A stretch of 64,000 nucleotides of DNA from Anopheles merus (Eukaryota > Arthropoda > Insecta > Diptera > Culicidae). How positions within the stretch are numbered: position 1 is the first letter of the stretch; each line of letters begins with the position of its first letter. A model generated the notes under the pieces. The model did no database searches and was not told the DNA's origin. It saw nothing but the letters and a program-made list of their open reading frames with translations. A program made the translations under genes and the position numbers. The stretch is taken from NCBI RefSeq assembly GCF_017562075.2, contig NC_054085.1, forward strand, positions 13,171,222-13,235,221. The letters are read 5' to 3'. Below, one piece after another: positions 33,101 through 45,970 of the stretch.

Positions 33101-36040
33101 ACCACCAACAGTTGCACTGTTATCAAATTATGACAATATGTGCAATAGTCTCAGGACCATGGCACAGGATTTCCGCTCACTGTTGACATCGACAGCGGTC
33201 CATTTTTGTCCAACATCATGCACACGTTTTCTACCGAAAGTGAAGCCCTCGTTTGATAATTGATAGCGTAAGCGCCTACAACACACCGCTGGCTTCTGTT
33301 TCCTGCCGAACGGACATTAATCCCTACCCCGTCTATGGACATTTTATTCCTCCCCATCATGAGAGGTCATCGAGCATCGGGTGACACCAGTCGCGATCGC
33401 TATCTATTCAATGGGTTTCGATTTCAGCGATTTATTTTCCAGAACCATTGCGAGACCGTTTTCGTATTTTATTTTATCTGTTACTATTTTTTGTTCTCAT
33501 TTTCGCTTTCACTCCAGGGCAGACCAGGTGGTGCGACAGGTCAGTTTACTGTCCCGGATCGGTACGAGTGTTAACGGGAGGGAATCAAGTGGATTACGAA
33601 TCGAACCCCACCCGCAATGACATTGCTCAGATTCACTATTTCCAATATTGGCCATCAAATTTGATGGTGTTCTTTGTAAATGGGATGCAATTAGCCAGTT
33701 CTATCACGTTTGATACGAATTTACGGGCAAGTGATTGGTTGCGATAAAAATCGGACCCAAAATATTCCAATTTGTTTTAATTTGGAGTTGCAATTAGCTT
33801 ACATGCTTTTCTGAATCTGTCTTAGGTTTAATTCGTATTTAATTCAATAGATTAGGTTTAATTTGTTTAATTAGGAATACAAATTGCAACTTAAATTTAG
33901 TTTAAGGAGGAAAACTATATAAATTATTTAGTCTAATCTGCTAAATACTGTGTCTTAGTTTCAAAAAGAAAACCAATCCCAAACAACACATTCACATTGA
34001 AACATTCAAGCAAAACTGTAAACATATCCCACACGGTCTCCCAGAGCGTATCGGAAAGGGTCAGCCCCAGCGCTGTTGGTGGTGGTGCCGGTGCGCCTCC
34101 ATTTGCTGGACGTTACAAATGAGCCCATCAATCACGGCATGCAAATCAGCTTTGCTTACCCGCTTGCCATTGACGGAGAAGATGGCTAAAATATTTCATT
34201 TATCTGCACTAACCATCTCGGCTAAGGACCGGACGTTCAATGAGCCATGTCAAAACATGGGACGTGGGGGCCCCGGTACGCGTTTGCAAAACGCTCCAGA
34301 ACCGATATCCAGGTCAAACAGGCAAAACGGGCTCTCAAACCGCAAAGCACGCCTTCCTGTCGAATTTGGCCAGCGTTTTCAGCGTGGTTTGGGATGACTT
34401 TGGCCTTCAAGATGTGATGGTTTGCTGTTTGATGTGATGGGTTAAGATCACTCAGCAAACAAATCGGTGGGCAGCGGGAACGGGATTTGATGATGGGGCA
34501 ATGCTACGCGGTCTAGCGTTGTGCCAAAGTTCCCACGATTTCATCATACCCTACATGATGGGGATGCGACCATAAACACGCGCTGTTTTGGGATGGGTCT
34601 CCGCCGAGTGCCCCGATTCTGTCACACATTTCAACAGCCTTCCACAGCTCTACGCACACGGACGGTTGTGTTTGAAAGTCCAGCAAATAACGCCGCCAGC
34701 CGGTGACGATTGATAAATAAACATAAAACGATCGCCTATAAACTGGTCGCCGAACTTGGACGGATTTGTACGAGGAATGGGCAAATAAACACTTCAATAA
34801 TGTCACACTAGGAGTAATGGAGCTGTGCAAAAAAAAGGTAGGTGGGAAAAAATGACCACAACAAATTGTTTAGTGGAGAAAAGTAAAAAGAAAACACGGT
34901 CGTATTGGAGCAAAAGGTGTTATAAATGTTTCAAAAAGATAAAAAAACGTTTGAGTTTAACATTTCAAACATATCCAACAAAAAATTGTAAAACAATAAT
35001 ACAAACAAATAACAGAAGCAGATAGTATGTCATGACTAATGGAATATGGAAAAAAATAATATAACAATATAAATAATGAGTAATCATTGTTAAAATATAC
35101 ATAAACTAGGCTGCGAAGGTTAAAATGTACACATATAAATGCAAAACAAATCAAAACATAAAACCAAAGTACAAAAGTAACACAACAAACTAAAACATCG
35201 AGAAAAAGTGGTATGCAATTGACAACATGAATAAAAAAATCAATTTCACGCACATTTAAACTAGAAAAACAGAAAAAAAGAAAAAAAAATACAAAAACTC
35301 AGACAACGCTTGCATGAAACGCGAACGGTAGCGTAGTGTTAGCACGGTGGCAAACAATAAAATAAAAGGAAAGCAAATTAAAAGAAGCAGCTACAAAAAC
35401 AGTCCCAAAACATGCCCCCACTATGTCACGATGTAAAGAGCAAATCGATTTTTTACCGCTTTTTTTGTTTGCTCCTCTCCAACGTACACTATCAGCAAAA
35501 CACTCTTTGGAACGATGGGCGCACGTGTGTGTTTTGTTTAGTTTACGGATTAAAATCTGACAAAGCGTTTCGCCTGGTGGCGATTAGAGAATAAAGACGA
35601 AAGCAAGCTATAAAATATCGATCTACACCGTGCAACAGCATCCAGCGGTAAAGAAACAGGGCTGGATGGATTAAATCGTGGCTCGGAGGTGGCTGAAAAA
35701 CAGCTGACGCCATCCCTCTTCCGACTGCGTGCTGCGTGTACCCAGTGCGTGGCGCTTGTTTGATTTTCTCAAGGGTCTCCCCACACACACACACACACTT
35801 CCCATTTGCGCACAAGACGTTACACGTCGTGTGCCATCAACCGGTTCCCGTCGACACCTCGTAACGTGCCTGGAACGCACTGTGTCAGTGATGCCCGTTG
35901 AGCCCGACTTTCGTGTCGGGCAAGAGATTCGATGGGATTGGGTACGAAGAGGCGCAAAGGTTAGCGATACCGATCTGGAAAAAAGGTCCGGGGCGAGAGG
36001 TCCAAGACCTGATAGTGATAGTTAATCGATGCTCTACACA

Positions 36041-36042
<2 letters not shown>

Positions 36043-36095
<53 letters not shown>
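36043..36095. repeat. (CA)26 microsatellite
   Basis: About 53 bp of uninterrupted CA repeats. Confidence 0.96.
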
Positions 36096-36097
<2 letters not shown>

Positions 36098-38202
36098 AAA
36101 CGTTGATGCCATGTGCAGATTGTATGTCCGGGGGTAACTGTGAACTGGCTGGAACAAGCCGTTCCGGACTGCTGCACGACTGCCAAGGGCGAGAAAGATG
36201 CGAACCAACAGATAAAATGATTTAAACAGATCGATCGGTTTTGCACGAGATGCCCGAACGGGAAAGGACACTTTTTCTGTACAGTTTTGTAAATATTGGG
36301 TCAAGTTGATTCGTTGTGCCTTTTTTTTGCTACGGGTGATGGATTGAGAAAGGACTGTAAAACGTGCAGATATTTGAGCCGGATTGTTAATTAAACCTTA
36401 AAGACACACTGCACTAATTAATATCATTTCAAGTAGTTCATTTCAACAAACTAAAAGTGTTAAACTTAAAAAAATGATGTAAAAAATAAACCAATATCAA
36501 AAAGCCCACAAATATTAAGAAAAAGTGCATATCAAAACCCCCAACACAATGGAAAAGCCCGCATAAATACACACAAATTGCATGCTGCAAATCACTCGCG
36601 TCAACCAGCAGCTTCTACCGCTTCTGCAACACAGAACAACGCGGAAGAACGAAAACATTTGTCCGTTCGGGAGACAAAAACAACGGCCCACACGAGCCAT
36701 CCAACCTTTCGGTCATTTATCCTATGCCATTCCAGCGACCCTTGCCGTACCATGGTCATTCATGGAGAGATGAGAGTGACCGTGAAAATTCCGTCCCTAA
36801 AGCGGCCCCGTCCGTCCAGCGAGGTCCAGCCCTACAGACCCGCGCGCGTGTGTGTGAAGCGCAAGACACACGGTGTGGAATTAATTGAGTTTTCACCCGC
36901 GATAGTGATCGCCTTGCAAGGGACGGAAGGTGCCGGAATGGAATAGTGTTCCCCCCTTCGTCAGTTTCCCGGTTTCCCGGGACAGCCGTGTTAAATTGAC
37001 ATTGTCATTGGGTAGCCGGTAGCGCGGTGGCAAAACAAAAAAGCCTTGTGGACCCAACTATGACCGACCTTACGCCTTTAGGCCATTAGGGCTGGATGGG
37101 ATGATGTTGGGTCAATCCGGGCGTTTGATGTGTTGCAATGCAACGGGAAAGGTTGTTTAAGATGAAAAATTTGAGAAAAAAATTGTCAAAATTTAAGGCG
37201 TATTGACGTATAGACGTCAATTTTTTTACAATTTTCACTGTTGTCCAACTGTTTTTACTGCGTTTTTACAATTCCATCGGTTTTGAGTTAAATGAACCTA
37301 ACGCACTCCTCATTTGGGCAATAAGTAAGCGATCAAACGTCATCTCTTGACACGGAGCGTACAGTCTTGTGGTCAAGTCCTCGGCATTCTACTCCACACG
37401 GTCTAAGATCAAATCTGGAAAAAAGCTAACTTTTCTTAGACAAAAACACACTTTGCCAAGTTTTTAGGATGTAGCACAAGTTCCCTTTACTCTCCTGTTA
37501 CGTATTATAACAGTCTTACAATCAATGCTTTGAGGGACAGGGTTACACGCACCACCCATCAGGGGAAAGTGATCGATTGGGGTCATCTGTAGATGCAAAA
37601 ACAGCAGGTCTCCAACCACCTCGATCCCGTCGATCGTGGACACAATTCTACACGGCGTATGCATATGATTAACGGTGCATTACTGGTGCGTCTATTAATA
37701 TCTTACCGGGCAGGAAGTAGCCGCTTAGTGTGAAAATATGAACTAATGGATCGTCTACAATTTCCTTTCTTTTCCACGCTAACCACTTCTAGTCCATACT
37801 AAAGACTTTAAGTTTCATTTAAGTACATTTTTCTAGTAGCTTTTATTAAATTTTCTGCTATATTTCTTAAACAATACCGTATTATGTGCTTGTAAAAGTG
37901 TTTATTATTTTTTCAAACGGTTCTTACTAATCATATTTGTTAAAAATGTACTATCTGCCGCACCTGATTGCACATGTTCATCCTCTAAGGCGTTTAAAAC
38001 TGATCAAAACTTTCAATCGCCCTTTTCCGGTGGTTGAGAAGACTGTTCTTCCACCACATGTTACATTTTGAAAACAGATCATTCAGTCCCCCGAAAACAA
38101 GGGCTCGATTTGACTAACTCCAACCTTCGTTCAGTTATGCACGCTCCCGAGAGCATAAAAAGAAGTTGGAGAAGTTGGAGCACTCACAAATTTCATCTCT
38201 CC

Positions 38203-38240
38203 ACGAAGAGAGAGAGAGAAACTCTCTCTCATTCTCTTCG
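38203..38240. repeat. GA/CT inverted repeat
   Basis: CGAAGAGAGAGAGAGA is followed after two bases by CTCTCTCTCATTCTCTTCG, forming a 38-bp imperfect palindrome. Confidence 0.6.
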
Positions 38241-40197
38241 TTTTTTGCACTGAAAGATGGGGAGTTTTGTAGCATTGCAACCGTTACTAGTGTTGCGGGG
38301 AAGGCTAACACATCATCATAGTAACCCACTGCATTTCACACTCCCGTAACGCATCGTAGCGCCGCAACGGTAAAGCGCGCACGCTGGTTGTATCGATTTT
38401 CTTCCAAAATCTTTCCGTTCGGCTTTACTACCGGCTCGCTTGCGCTTTTCCAGCTGATGTGCGTGCGTGGAGCAGTGTTCCCGCGCAAAAGTTTTTCCTC
38501 CTCCCCTTCTTCGGTTCACCGTTCGAGTCATAAATCATGGACCCGCTGGTACGGTGGCGGGACACTTCGAACGAACGATAGCTGGCAGGCGAAAAACTTT
38601 GACCCGGCAGACTTTAACGGTTCCGCCCGGTCCTGCTAGTTAGCTCTGTCGCTTCCATGCAATTCATCTTACTCAGACCATATAGAGCGAGGGAAGCGAA
38701 CCCACTGGCCAAATGGTTGGATGAAATGCTCACTCTGTGTACGTTCACTAATAGTCACAAAAATTACACAAACTAACGCAAAAAAATCAGCTGAAACCAT
38801 CGACGGTAACCCGAATACAACGCCGGTACTATGATGTGATGCATTCGAATATCCTGCAAGCCGTGGCTTGGGGTTATCCTGGAGAGCTTTCACAATAAAG
38901 CAAACGCAACAACTGCAAAAAAAAACATGGTTATGCGTGCACACAGTGATTTTTGGGAGCACTTCCGGGCTTCGCGCGCAAAACGCCCCCAACGAAACCG
39001 ACAAGTGCGAGATGATTTATTGCAAATGAGAAAAGTTAGCCCTGGAAAAATGGGAGGACTTTCTGGGCTGCACCATCCACTACCATCTATTGGTGGGCCA
39101 ATAAAACACGCAAAGCTTTTGGTCGGCGCGTGGATCCTCGCTCGAGTGTACGCCAGTCGAGGGTGGCTTTTCATTTCCTACATTTATGGTACACGCTTTC
39201 AGAATGCGGTCCCGCCTCGGTGTTGTCCTACTACCCGTTACTTGAAGCTCGTTTGCAATTGAGTAATACCATCTACTAGGCGTTTTCTTTATCTTCTTTT
39301 TCTAGTAATGGCATTACGCCTTTTTTTGTATAGAAAGGGCATCAGAAAGGATGTTGGAGGCATCAGTCAAGTAGATTCCACGGAGTTCATTATTCTTGCA
39401 GGTTCTTGAATCTAACTTGTCTTATTTTTACTTGTTGTTGACAGTTTAAAATGCAAATTTTATTATTCACAGTACAATATTTTAAGCGTAACCATATATT
39501 TTTTGGCCGGTGCATATCAATCCATCTTCCGCCATGTGTTAACTCCCAGAAAAAAAAACTAATAAAATAGGGAATAATCCAGCTCTCCGATTATATTGAA
39601 TTGCATTAATATTATACTGAATTATAAAGCATTTTTTAAGGTGAACATCACGTGTTTTCGATGAGTCAAAATGACAAAAAAACAGAAAGCCCGAATCATA
39701 GCAATTTAATATTTTTGACTGAAATATTTACCTTTTTAAAGTGTAGAACAATTTAGAGAATTGAAACAATTGCAGCACATTTTTTTTTTATTTATATTTT
39801 ACTGAGAAAGTACCTGAAACACCACGGCAAATTACAATTTCATATTTTTTTTAACAAAAAATAATTGTAAATTGTTCATAATATTTCATTTTTTCTGCAA
39901 AAAAATCACGAAAAACCAATGCAATGCAATGAGAAGTGCCGTACCGCTGTACAAGAGCACCGCTATACAAGTGTACCACAAAATTACCTTAATATTACCG
40001 GTAAAGCCACGGTTAGCTATGGGGAGTTTAAGTTTTGCTGCTTGGGAATTCTGCGATGACAGTCAGGAAAAAAAAGAAAGACAGAAAAGATTCCGCGCGC
40101 GCGTTTGCGTATGAAGACCGCATGCACACGCGTGTGCAAGGCAATGTTAACAATAACAATGCGACCAAGCGCAGGGAAGTTTTTGTGAAAATTCTTT

Positions 40198-40523
40198 ATC
40201 TAAGGCAGGGGTCTCCAAACTACGGCCCGCGGGCCGCATGCGGCCCTCAAGCGTTTTTAATGCGGCCCGCGAGGACTAGGTTAAGGTTAAATTAAATAGC
40301 TTTCTTTTCTAACAGATTATTTTCTTTACTTCTGAAAGATGAAAATCAAGATTCAATAAAAGAAATCTGCAGATATTTGATATATTTCAATAATATTTTC
40401 TTATTAAAACGAGATTTGAACTTCCACTCATTCTAAAGGTAGCGTCAAAATGGCCCTCAACAAGATTCATTGTGAAGCAATGCGGCCCGCGAACTGAAAA
40501 GTTTGGAGACCCCTGATCTAAGG
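40198..40523. mobile_element. hAT-type MITE, 310 bp
   Basis: The element 40206-40515 has perfect 16-bp ends CAGGGGTCTCCAAACT in inverted orientation. It is flanked by an exact 8-bp duplication ATCTAAGG (40198-40205 and 40516-40523). Behind the ends are GC-rich subterminal blocks (CGGCCCGCGGGCC, GCATGCGGCCC on the left; GCGGCCCGCG on the right) around an AT-rich core. It has no coding capacity. The ends closely resemble Charlie-type hAT ends known from many animals. It is a non-autonomous derivative. Confidence 0.93.
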
Positions 40524-42780
40524 GATAGATTTTCTATGGATAAGTGGTTCATGATCCAGCAGTAACATTCCACAGGTTGGATACATTTGGTGGATAATCG
40601 AAGCGACTTTTACCAGGAAGCATGAGCTATTTTGTCAAAAGTATCAAGAAAAATGTTTCCTTCTGTTAGTTCCGTTCCTCTCAGATTTTGTCAATTTAGT
40701 GAAGGTAGATTGAAGAAAACAGCACATTGTGTGTTATTAATGATATAATTAATATTTTCAATATTATAATATTCAGTAAATAGAGGAAAATTGTGGGAAA
40801 ACCCGACTGTTCTTTTCATGTTTCAAAATTTTATTTAACGAAATTTAATACCCAGTTACGACACTAGCGCCATCTGTTGTTCAGCGACAAAAGCTCTATT
40901 TCAAGGAATAACCATTGTGCAACCCCAACACTAGTTGGGCTGAAGTTCTCGTTCTCAGTTCACCTGAAATAAAAAAAAACTGTATTATTTTAGAAAAAAA
41001 AACTCTTTGAAAAAAATTAAAAAAAGGCTGGGTGTGTTCCATAATTAAGAAACTATCGTCAAATTAAAATATTCTATTATACTATTATATATACATACTA
41101 TTTCATGCAATTTTTTATTCATATTCATTTTTTGTAAAAAAATGAAACTCCTAACTTCAACGATAAAAAATAATATTTATAATCTTAAATTCAAGTAATT
41201 TATTAATTGAAGGGTTCACATATTGGCCATTTTATAGTAATAGACTTGAAAATATGTTTCACTTGAAATTTCAGCCACTCTTACATTGTCCACTATCCCT
41301 AGTCAACACAGAATTCGAAAGCATAACGGGCTTATTTTTTTAGCATACTTATTTTGATTTTTTTTTGTTTGTGAAGTAGAAGTCAAGTCGAAAATCATTC
41401 TCCAAAAACGATGCACAAGTCGCCGTCATCGTTCGTTAGTAGACACGGTCGTGTTTTCTCAAACACGCGCTGCTGTTGAATTGAATGCGTGTGCGGTTCG
41501 TTCAGCGCAACGAACAAATCTATCTCTGGACTGTCTTTCTTCCCTATTTAGGAAACAGAGCTGCTCTAATTATAGCCCACCACAGGCGGCGGGTCGCGAT
41601 GATTCCATTTTATGCTGCACATGCACAACTGAGCCTTCAATGGTGTTGTTCCCACCCCATGGCTTCCAAAAGTGACGAATCTAAAGCTAAAAATAACGCC
41701 ATGAAATCTCCCACAAATTGCGGGAAGAGCAGTTTAAAATCAAACTTCTTCCGCAATAGCTAAAGACCGCCCGAAAGGCTTACCTACTTAAGCGAAGTGA
41801 ATGGGCAAAGCATCCCACGCTCTCCTTTAACCCGCCGCATGTTAGTGGGTTTGTTTCGAAGCAAACAGCGGAAGTGATCTAACCATGAATGACTTTCTTG
41901 CATATTTAATCACGCGCTCTCTCGCGCCGTCCGTCTTACCCGAAAAAAAAATTGGAATCGTTTTTGGAAATACACCGATCAACGCGTATTGAAAACCTCA
42001 CCACAATAACATAGCATGTCCCTGCAGACCATCTGTTTGCCACCTTGGACGCGGTTTCCTTGCATACCAACTTGTCTTCAAACGTTCGAGTGCATTGCTC
42101 CCTGATAATTGATCCAACAACAACAACAACAACAACAACAAAAAGGAGCTTCTTGCCTTCCACACAAAAGGATACAGGATATACCTAACATTATGTCATC
42201 GTGTCCTTAATTTACATAAAAGAGGCGCAAAAGCAAAGCAAGAAAAGAAAAAAACCTGGACCGGAAGGAAAAGTTCCATATTTTTTACACCCGTCCGCAC
42301 AGCCGCATGGTACGAAGAAATGGGGCGCCATATGCGTGTGAAACCGTTGAATATTGCAGCACGCGATGGGCGAATGACACCGAAACTGGCCGCCGCACTT
42401 ACCTGCTCACTGATGTCATCGCGGCGATCGATAGTTTTTACTCCAACGTTGAAGCCCGTTGAAACGTGATAGAAGTTGCAAAAACATGTGGATCGATGGA
42501 CCCACTTTGGGCAGAGTGATGGGGGGAGGTGGATTTGGGGTGGGATTTTAGATGGCAACCAGCATGACAACGGTATTGACAATTACGTCAGTCTGCTTGT
42601 TTGTGTGTGTGTTGCTTTTCTTTGTGCGCTTCGACCATGGAGCGATATAAAATATTCTACAATCATTGACTTCATGTCTTAGTTTGGAGCAACATTTGGA
42701 ATTCAGAGGGATTTTTTTCGGTTTTCATTTAGTAAAATGTTCATGAATTATAGTAAAATAAACACACAGTCGCATTATGT
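40524..42780. other. Non-coding stretch, no gene proven
   Basis: The part at 40524-41400 is very AT-rich. The part at 41400-42600 is GC-richer. A possible internal exon on the minus strand ends at a perfect CAG|GTAAGT donor at 42403, but this is not supported well enough to list as a gene. A CAA repeat lies at 42115-42140. Confidence 0.45.
42115..42140. repeat. (CAA)n microsatellite
   Basis: Eight to nine CAA units followed by an A run. Confidence 0.9.
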
Positions 42781-42797
42781 TGTTGCTGGGAATTGTT

Positions 42798-42803
42798 TTA
42801 TTT
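42798..42803 (-). terminator. Poly(A) signal of the alpha-tubulin gene
   Basis: AATAAA on the minus strand lies about 185 nt after the tubulin stop codon, implying a 3' UTR of roughly 200 nt. The inferred UTR contains a run of 15 C on the transcript strand (G15 at 42914-42928). Confidence 0.6.
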
Positions 42804-42988
42804 CATCAACAGAGAATAAATTAAGTTAAAATGCACACCAACCTCTTCTGGGAATTTTGAATTTGTGCTTCAAAATGGAGAAAACCGGCATTTTCGTCTT
42901 CGCGATCGAGTGCGGGGGGGGGGGGGGGAGTTTTCCCTTTTCACAGAGCAAAACTGCCCCTTTTCCGTGCTGGGGGTGGGAAGGGGTC

Positions 42989-44882
42989 TTAGTACTCTTC
43001 AGCGCCCTCACCCTCGCCATCGCCCGAATCCATGCCGACCTCCTCGTAATCCTTCTCCAGCGCGGCCAAATCTTCACGCGCCTCCGAGAACTCGCCCTCC
43101 TCCATACCCTCGCCGACGTACCAGTGCACGAACGCGCGCTTCGCGTACATCAGATCGAACTTGTGGTCCAGCCGGGCCCAGGCCTCCGCAATGGCCGTCG
43201 TGTTGGACAGCATGCACACGGCACGCTGCACCTTGGCCAGATCGCCGCCCGGCACCACCGTCGGCGGCTGGTAGTTGATGCCCACCTTGAACCCGGTCGG
43301 GCACCAGTCCACGAACTGGATCGTGCGCTTCGTCTTGATCGTGGCGATGGCCGCATTCACGTCCTTGGGCACCACATCGCCCCGGTACAGCATGCAGCAC
43401 GCCATGTACTTGCCGTGGCGCGGGTCGCACTTCACCATCTGGTTGGCCGGCTCGAAGCACGCGTTGGTGATCTCCGACACGGACAGCTGCTCGTGGTACG
43501 CCTTCTCGGCCGAGATGACGGGCGCGTACGTCACCAGCGGGAAGTGGATGCGCGGGTACGGCACCAGATTGGTCTGGAACTCGGTCAGGTCGACGTTGAG
43601 GGCACCGTCGAAGCGGAGCGACGCCGTAATCGACGACACAATCTGGCCGATCAGCCGGTTCAGGTTGGTGTAGGTCGGACGCTCGATGTCCAGGTTGCGG
43701 CGGCAGATGTCGTAGATCGCCTCGTTGTCCACCATGAACGCACAGTCCGAGTGCTCGAGCGTGGTGTGCGTCGTCAGGATGGAGTTGTACGGCTCGACCA
43801 CGGCGGTCGACACCTGCGGCGCCGGGTAGATGGCAAACTCGAGCTTCGACTTCTTGCCATAATCGACCGACAGACGCTCCATCAGCAGCGAGGTGAAGCC
43901 GGAACCGGTGCCGCCACCGAACGAGTGGAAGATCAGGAAACCCTGCAGCCCGGTGCACTGGTCCGCCAGCTTGCGGATGCGGTCCAGCACCAGATCGACG
44001 ATCTCCTTGCCGATGGTGTAATGGCCACGGGCGTAGTTGTTCGCCGCATCCTCCTTGCCGGTGATCAGCTGCTCCGGGTGGAACAGCTGGCGGTACGTGC
44101 CGGTGCGTACCTCATCCACAACCGTCGGCTCCAGATCGACGAACACGGCACGTGGCACATGCTTGCCGGCCCCCGTCTCCGAGAAGAAGGTGTTGAACGA
44201 ATCGTCACCACCGCCGATCGTCTTGTCCGACGGCATCTGGCCGTCCGGTTGGATGCCATGCTCGAGACAGTACAGCTCCCAGCAGGCGTTACCGATCTGG
44301 ACACCGGCCTGTCCGACGTGTACGGAAATGCACTCACGCTGATGGAAGAAACCAGGGAAAGGGAGAAAAGAGTTAGCGAGAAATGGTTCGATCAAGTAGT
44401 CATTGGTGCGAAACGCGTCGGCGAAGGCGAAAATGCGGCGCGCCAGGTGAAAGGAGAAACTTTGATGGAACGGAAAACTGCCACGAAAGCGTAAGGGTTG
44501 GCATCGAAAACTGCCGATTGGACTGTTTTTTTCGGGGTGGAGGAAGAGGGAGGGGAGGCCTGACGAAAAGAAAACGGTACTTTCTCATCGGAAGTGGCTT
44601 TCTTTTCGCTTTGTACACAGTTTGGTGGAGCAAAGCGAGGCAAAGTTGCCTAAAATAGGGGATGAATTATGAACGTGGCCACTTTTTACCGTTGGGTGAC
44701 GAACATTATAAACTAAGAATTGGTACTTAAAACCAAACTAACTTCTGGAGATGCACACAAAATGGAAAATTTGATTGCACAAGCTGTCACACGTAATTTT
44801 CCGATGAGTCACTGGCACCGTTTTGTTTTCACTCCTCTCTTCTTTCTACCACTTTTGCTAGAAACTGCACTAGACTTACCAT
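42989..44882 (-). CDS. Alpha-tubulin (join of ATG exon 44880-44882 and exon 42989-44338)
   Basis: The product is a 450-residue alpha-tubulin, the usual length, which pairs with beta-tubulin to form microtubules. The first coding exon contributes only ATG before the donor GTAAGT at 44879. The second exon begins after TTCTTCCATCAG at 44338 and encodes RECISVHVGQAG onward. Visible features are the MREC start, the acetylation site lysine 40 in MPSDKT, the GTP-binding loop GGGTGSG (about 142-148), glutamate 254 in DLTEFQTN (which activates GTP hydrolysis on the partner beta subunit), and the acidic tail ending EGAEEY with the C-terminal tyrosine used in the detyrosination cycle. The sequence is almost identical to the ubiquitous Drosophila alphaTub84B as I remember it. 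Codons are strongly GC-ending, typical of a highly expressed gene. The ATG-plus-intron layout is known for insect alpha-tubulins. No lesion is seen. Confidence 0.98.
44339..44879 (-). other. Intron 1 of alpha-tubulin, after the start codon
   Basis: This 541-bp GT-AG intron separates the start ATG from codon 2. The donor is ATG|GTAAGT and the acceptor is TTCTTCCATCAG|CGT. It contains no coding sequence. First introns of housekeeping genes often carry enhancers, but no specific site is claimed. Confidence 0.93.
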
Positions 44883-45014
44883 GATGAAGCGAGTTTTCGA
44901 TTATTGAAGAGCACAAATTCACAAAACTGTATAGAGAGTTGGTGTGCAGCTACCGACGATGACTTCCTCGCGCTTGGGAATAGCTGTTCAGGATGCTTTC
45001 CAAACCGATGAGAG

Positions 45015-45052
45015 AATGGTTGTCCGCTGGCACGGGCCGCTGCTTTTATAAA
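45015..45052 (-). promoter_or_regulatory. Alpha-tubulin core promoter (TATA box and initiator)
   Basis: On the minus strand TTTATAAAAGC lies at 45052-45042. An initiator-like CCATTC, matching TCAKTY at five of six positions, has its A at 45017, about 33 bases downstream of the first T of TATAAA. This spacing is standard. It predicts a 5' UTR of about 135 nt (45017 to 44883). The start site itself is inferred. Confidence 0.65.
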
Positions 45053-45059
45053 CTCCACC

Positions 45060-45970
45060 CGCGGACCGCGCGCGGGTTGCTGAGGTGAGAAGAAAATCAA
45101 CAGTTACCTACACGCAGTCGCCGCACCCATCCATGGAGACGCAGTGCTTCGGCGACCGGTGCTTCTCGCTCTCGCTCCAGGCAACTTGGATTGCGTTTTT
45201 GCGTTGTGCAGCAACAGCAGCAGCAGTAGGCAATTACGTTAAGGGAGAGGTTCAGTTCCGCTTCGCTCCGATGATGATGATGCTGCTGCGTCTTTGCTCA
45301 ATGATGCGTGCACGTTTGTGGCATGCTGATGGTTTTGGGAGGTTAATATGGTTACCTCCAATGAATTGTTTTATTTCTATCACATGTTAAAAAAAATTTT
45401 TCTTAGTTTTCGAACTATTTCTTTCCTTTACAAAAGAGATTGGAATTTCAAACGTACCTCGGAAAAGGAGAGAGTAGATCATTTCTCTTTATAACGCATA
45501 TGCGGTTTCTCTCGCGTGAGATTATGCTGCAGCGATAGCACAGGGTGTCTATGGCATTTTTGGTTTGTTTTAATGTTATGGTAGGTTATTTGAACTGAAG
45601 TTTCACTAAAGTACAATTTTATTTGAACAATATTTATACAAAGACTTGCATTCGATATCTATATTTGACAATGATATTTTGTGTATTGTCTATGAGTTTA
45701 CATATAAAAATATAAGTGAGTTTTACGTTCTGCTTGGTTTGACACTCCTGCTCATCCATTTTTTCCGGAATAAATTTCAAGATTGCAGTTTTTGTCACAC
45801 ATGCCAACAATGTATATGTTATGCGCCCTTAAATGGCACAAAACGGTTAATGAAAACATTATCTACCAGGAAGGCTGTAAGGTCTTATTAATTTTTATTT
45901 AAAAATTTTGAAGATAAAAATTATGAAACATTTATGAACCAGGTAGTTCCTTCTGAGATGAGTAAGGCGT
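45060..45970. other. Upstream region of alpha-tubulin, non-coding
   Basis: A GC-rich block at 45060-45340 lies directly upstream of the tubulin promoter and may hold regulatory sequence. The rest is AT-rich with no recognisable gene. Confidence 0.45.

Larger units (their letters stand above)
27115..40197. other. 13-kb non-coding stretch, no gene recognised
   Basis: GC content alternates. GC-richer patches (29700-31400, 33100-34800, 35700-37100, 38300-39200) give small frames on both strands without domains. One frame (minus, 30292-30555) has a good start context (AAACAATGG) but no donor site and no recognisable product. Microsatellites include CA at 36043-36095 and a GA/CT hairpin at 38203-38240. 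An inverted repeat of about 18 bp around GTTGCAATT lies at 33780-33885. This may be intergenic DNA or a large intron. Confidence 0.45.

Noticed and set aside
37340..37440. Segment with T-loop-like GGTCTAAGATCAAATC considered as a tRNA
   Set aside because: No acceptor stem, D-arm or anticodon stem could be paired consistently.
43074..43958. 294-codon second frame on the tubulin strand
   Set aside because: Out-of-frame reading of the same tubulin exon; Arg/Pro/Gly-rich and without homology.
42857..44494. 545-codon plus-strand open frame opposite alpha-tubulin
   Set aside because: It is the antisense shadow of a strongly GC3-biased tubulin exon. Its His/Arg/Leu-rich composition follows from that, and no domain is present.
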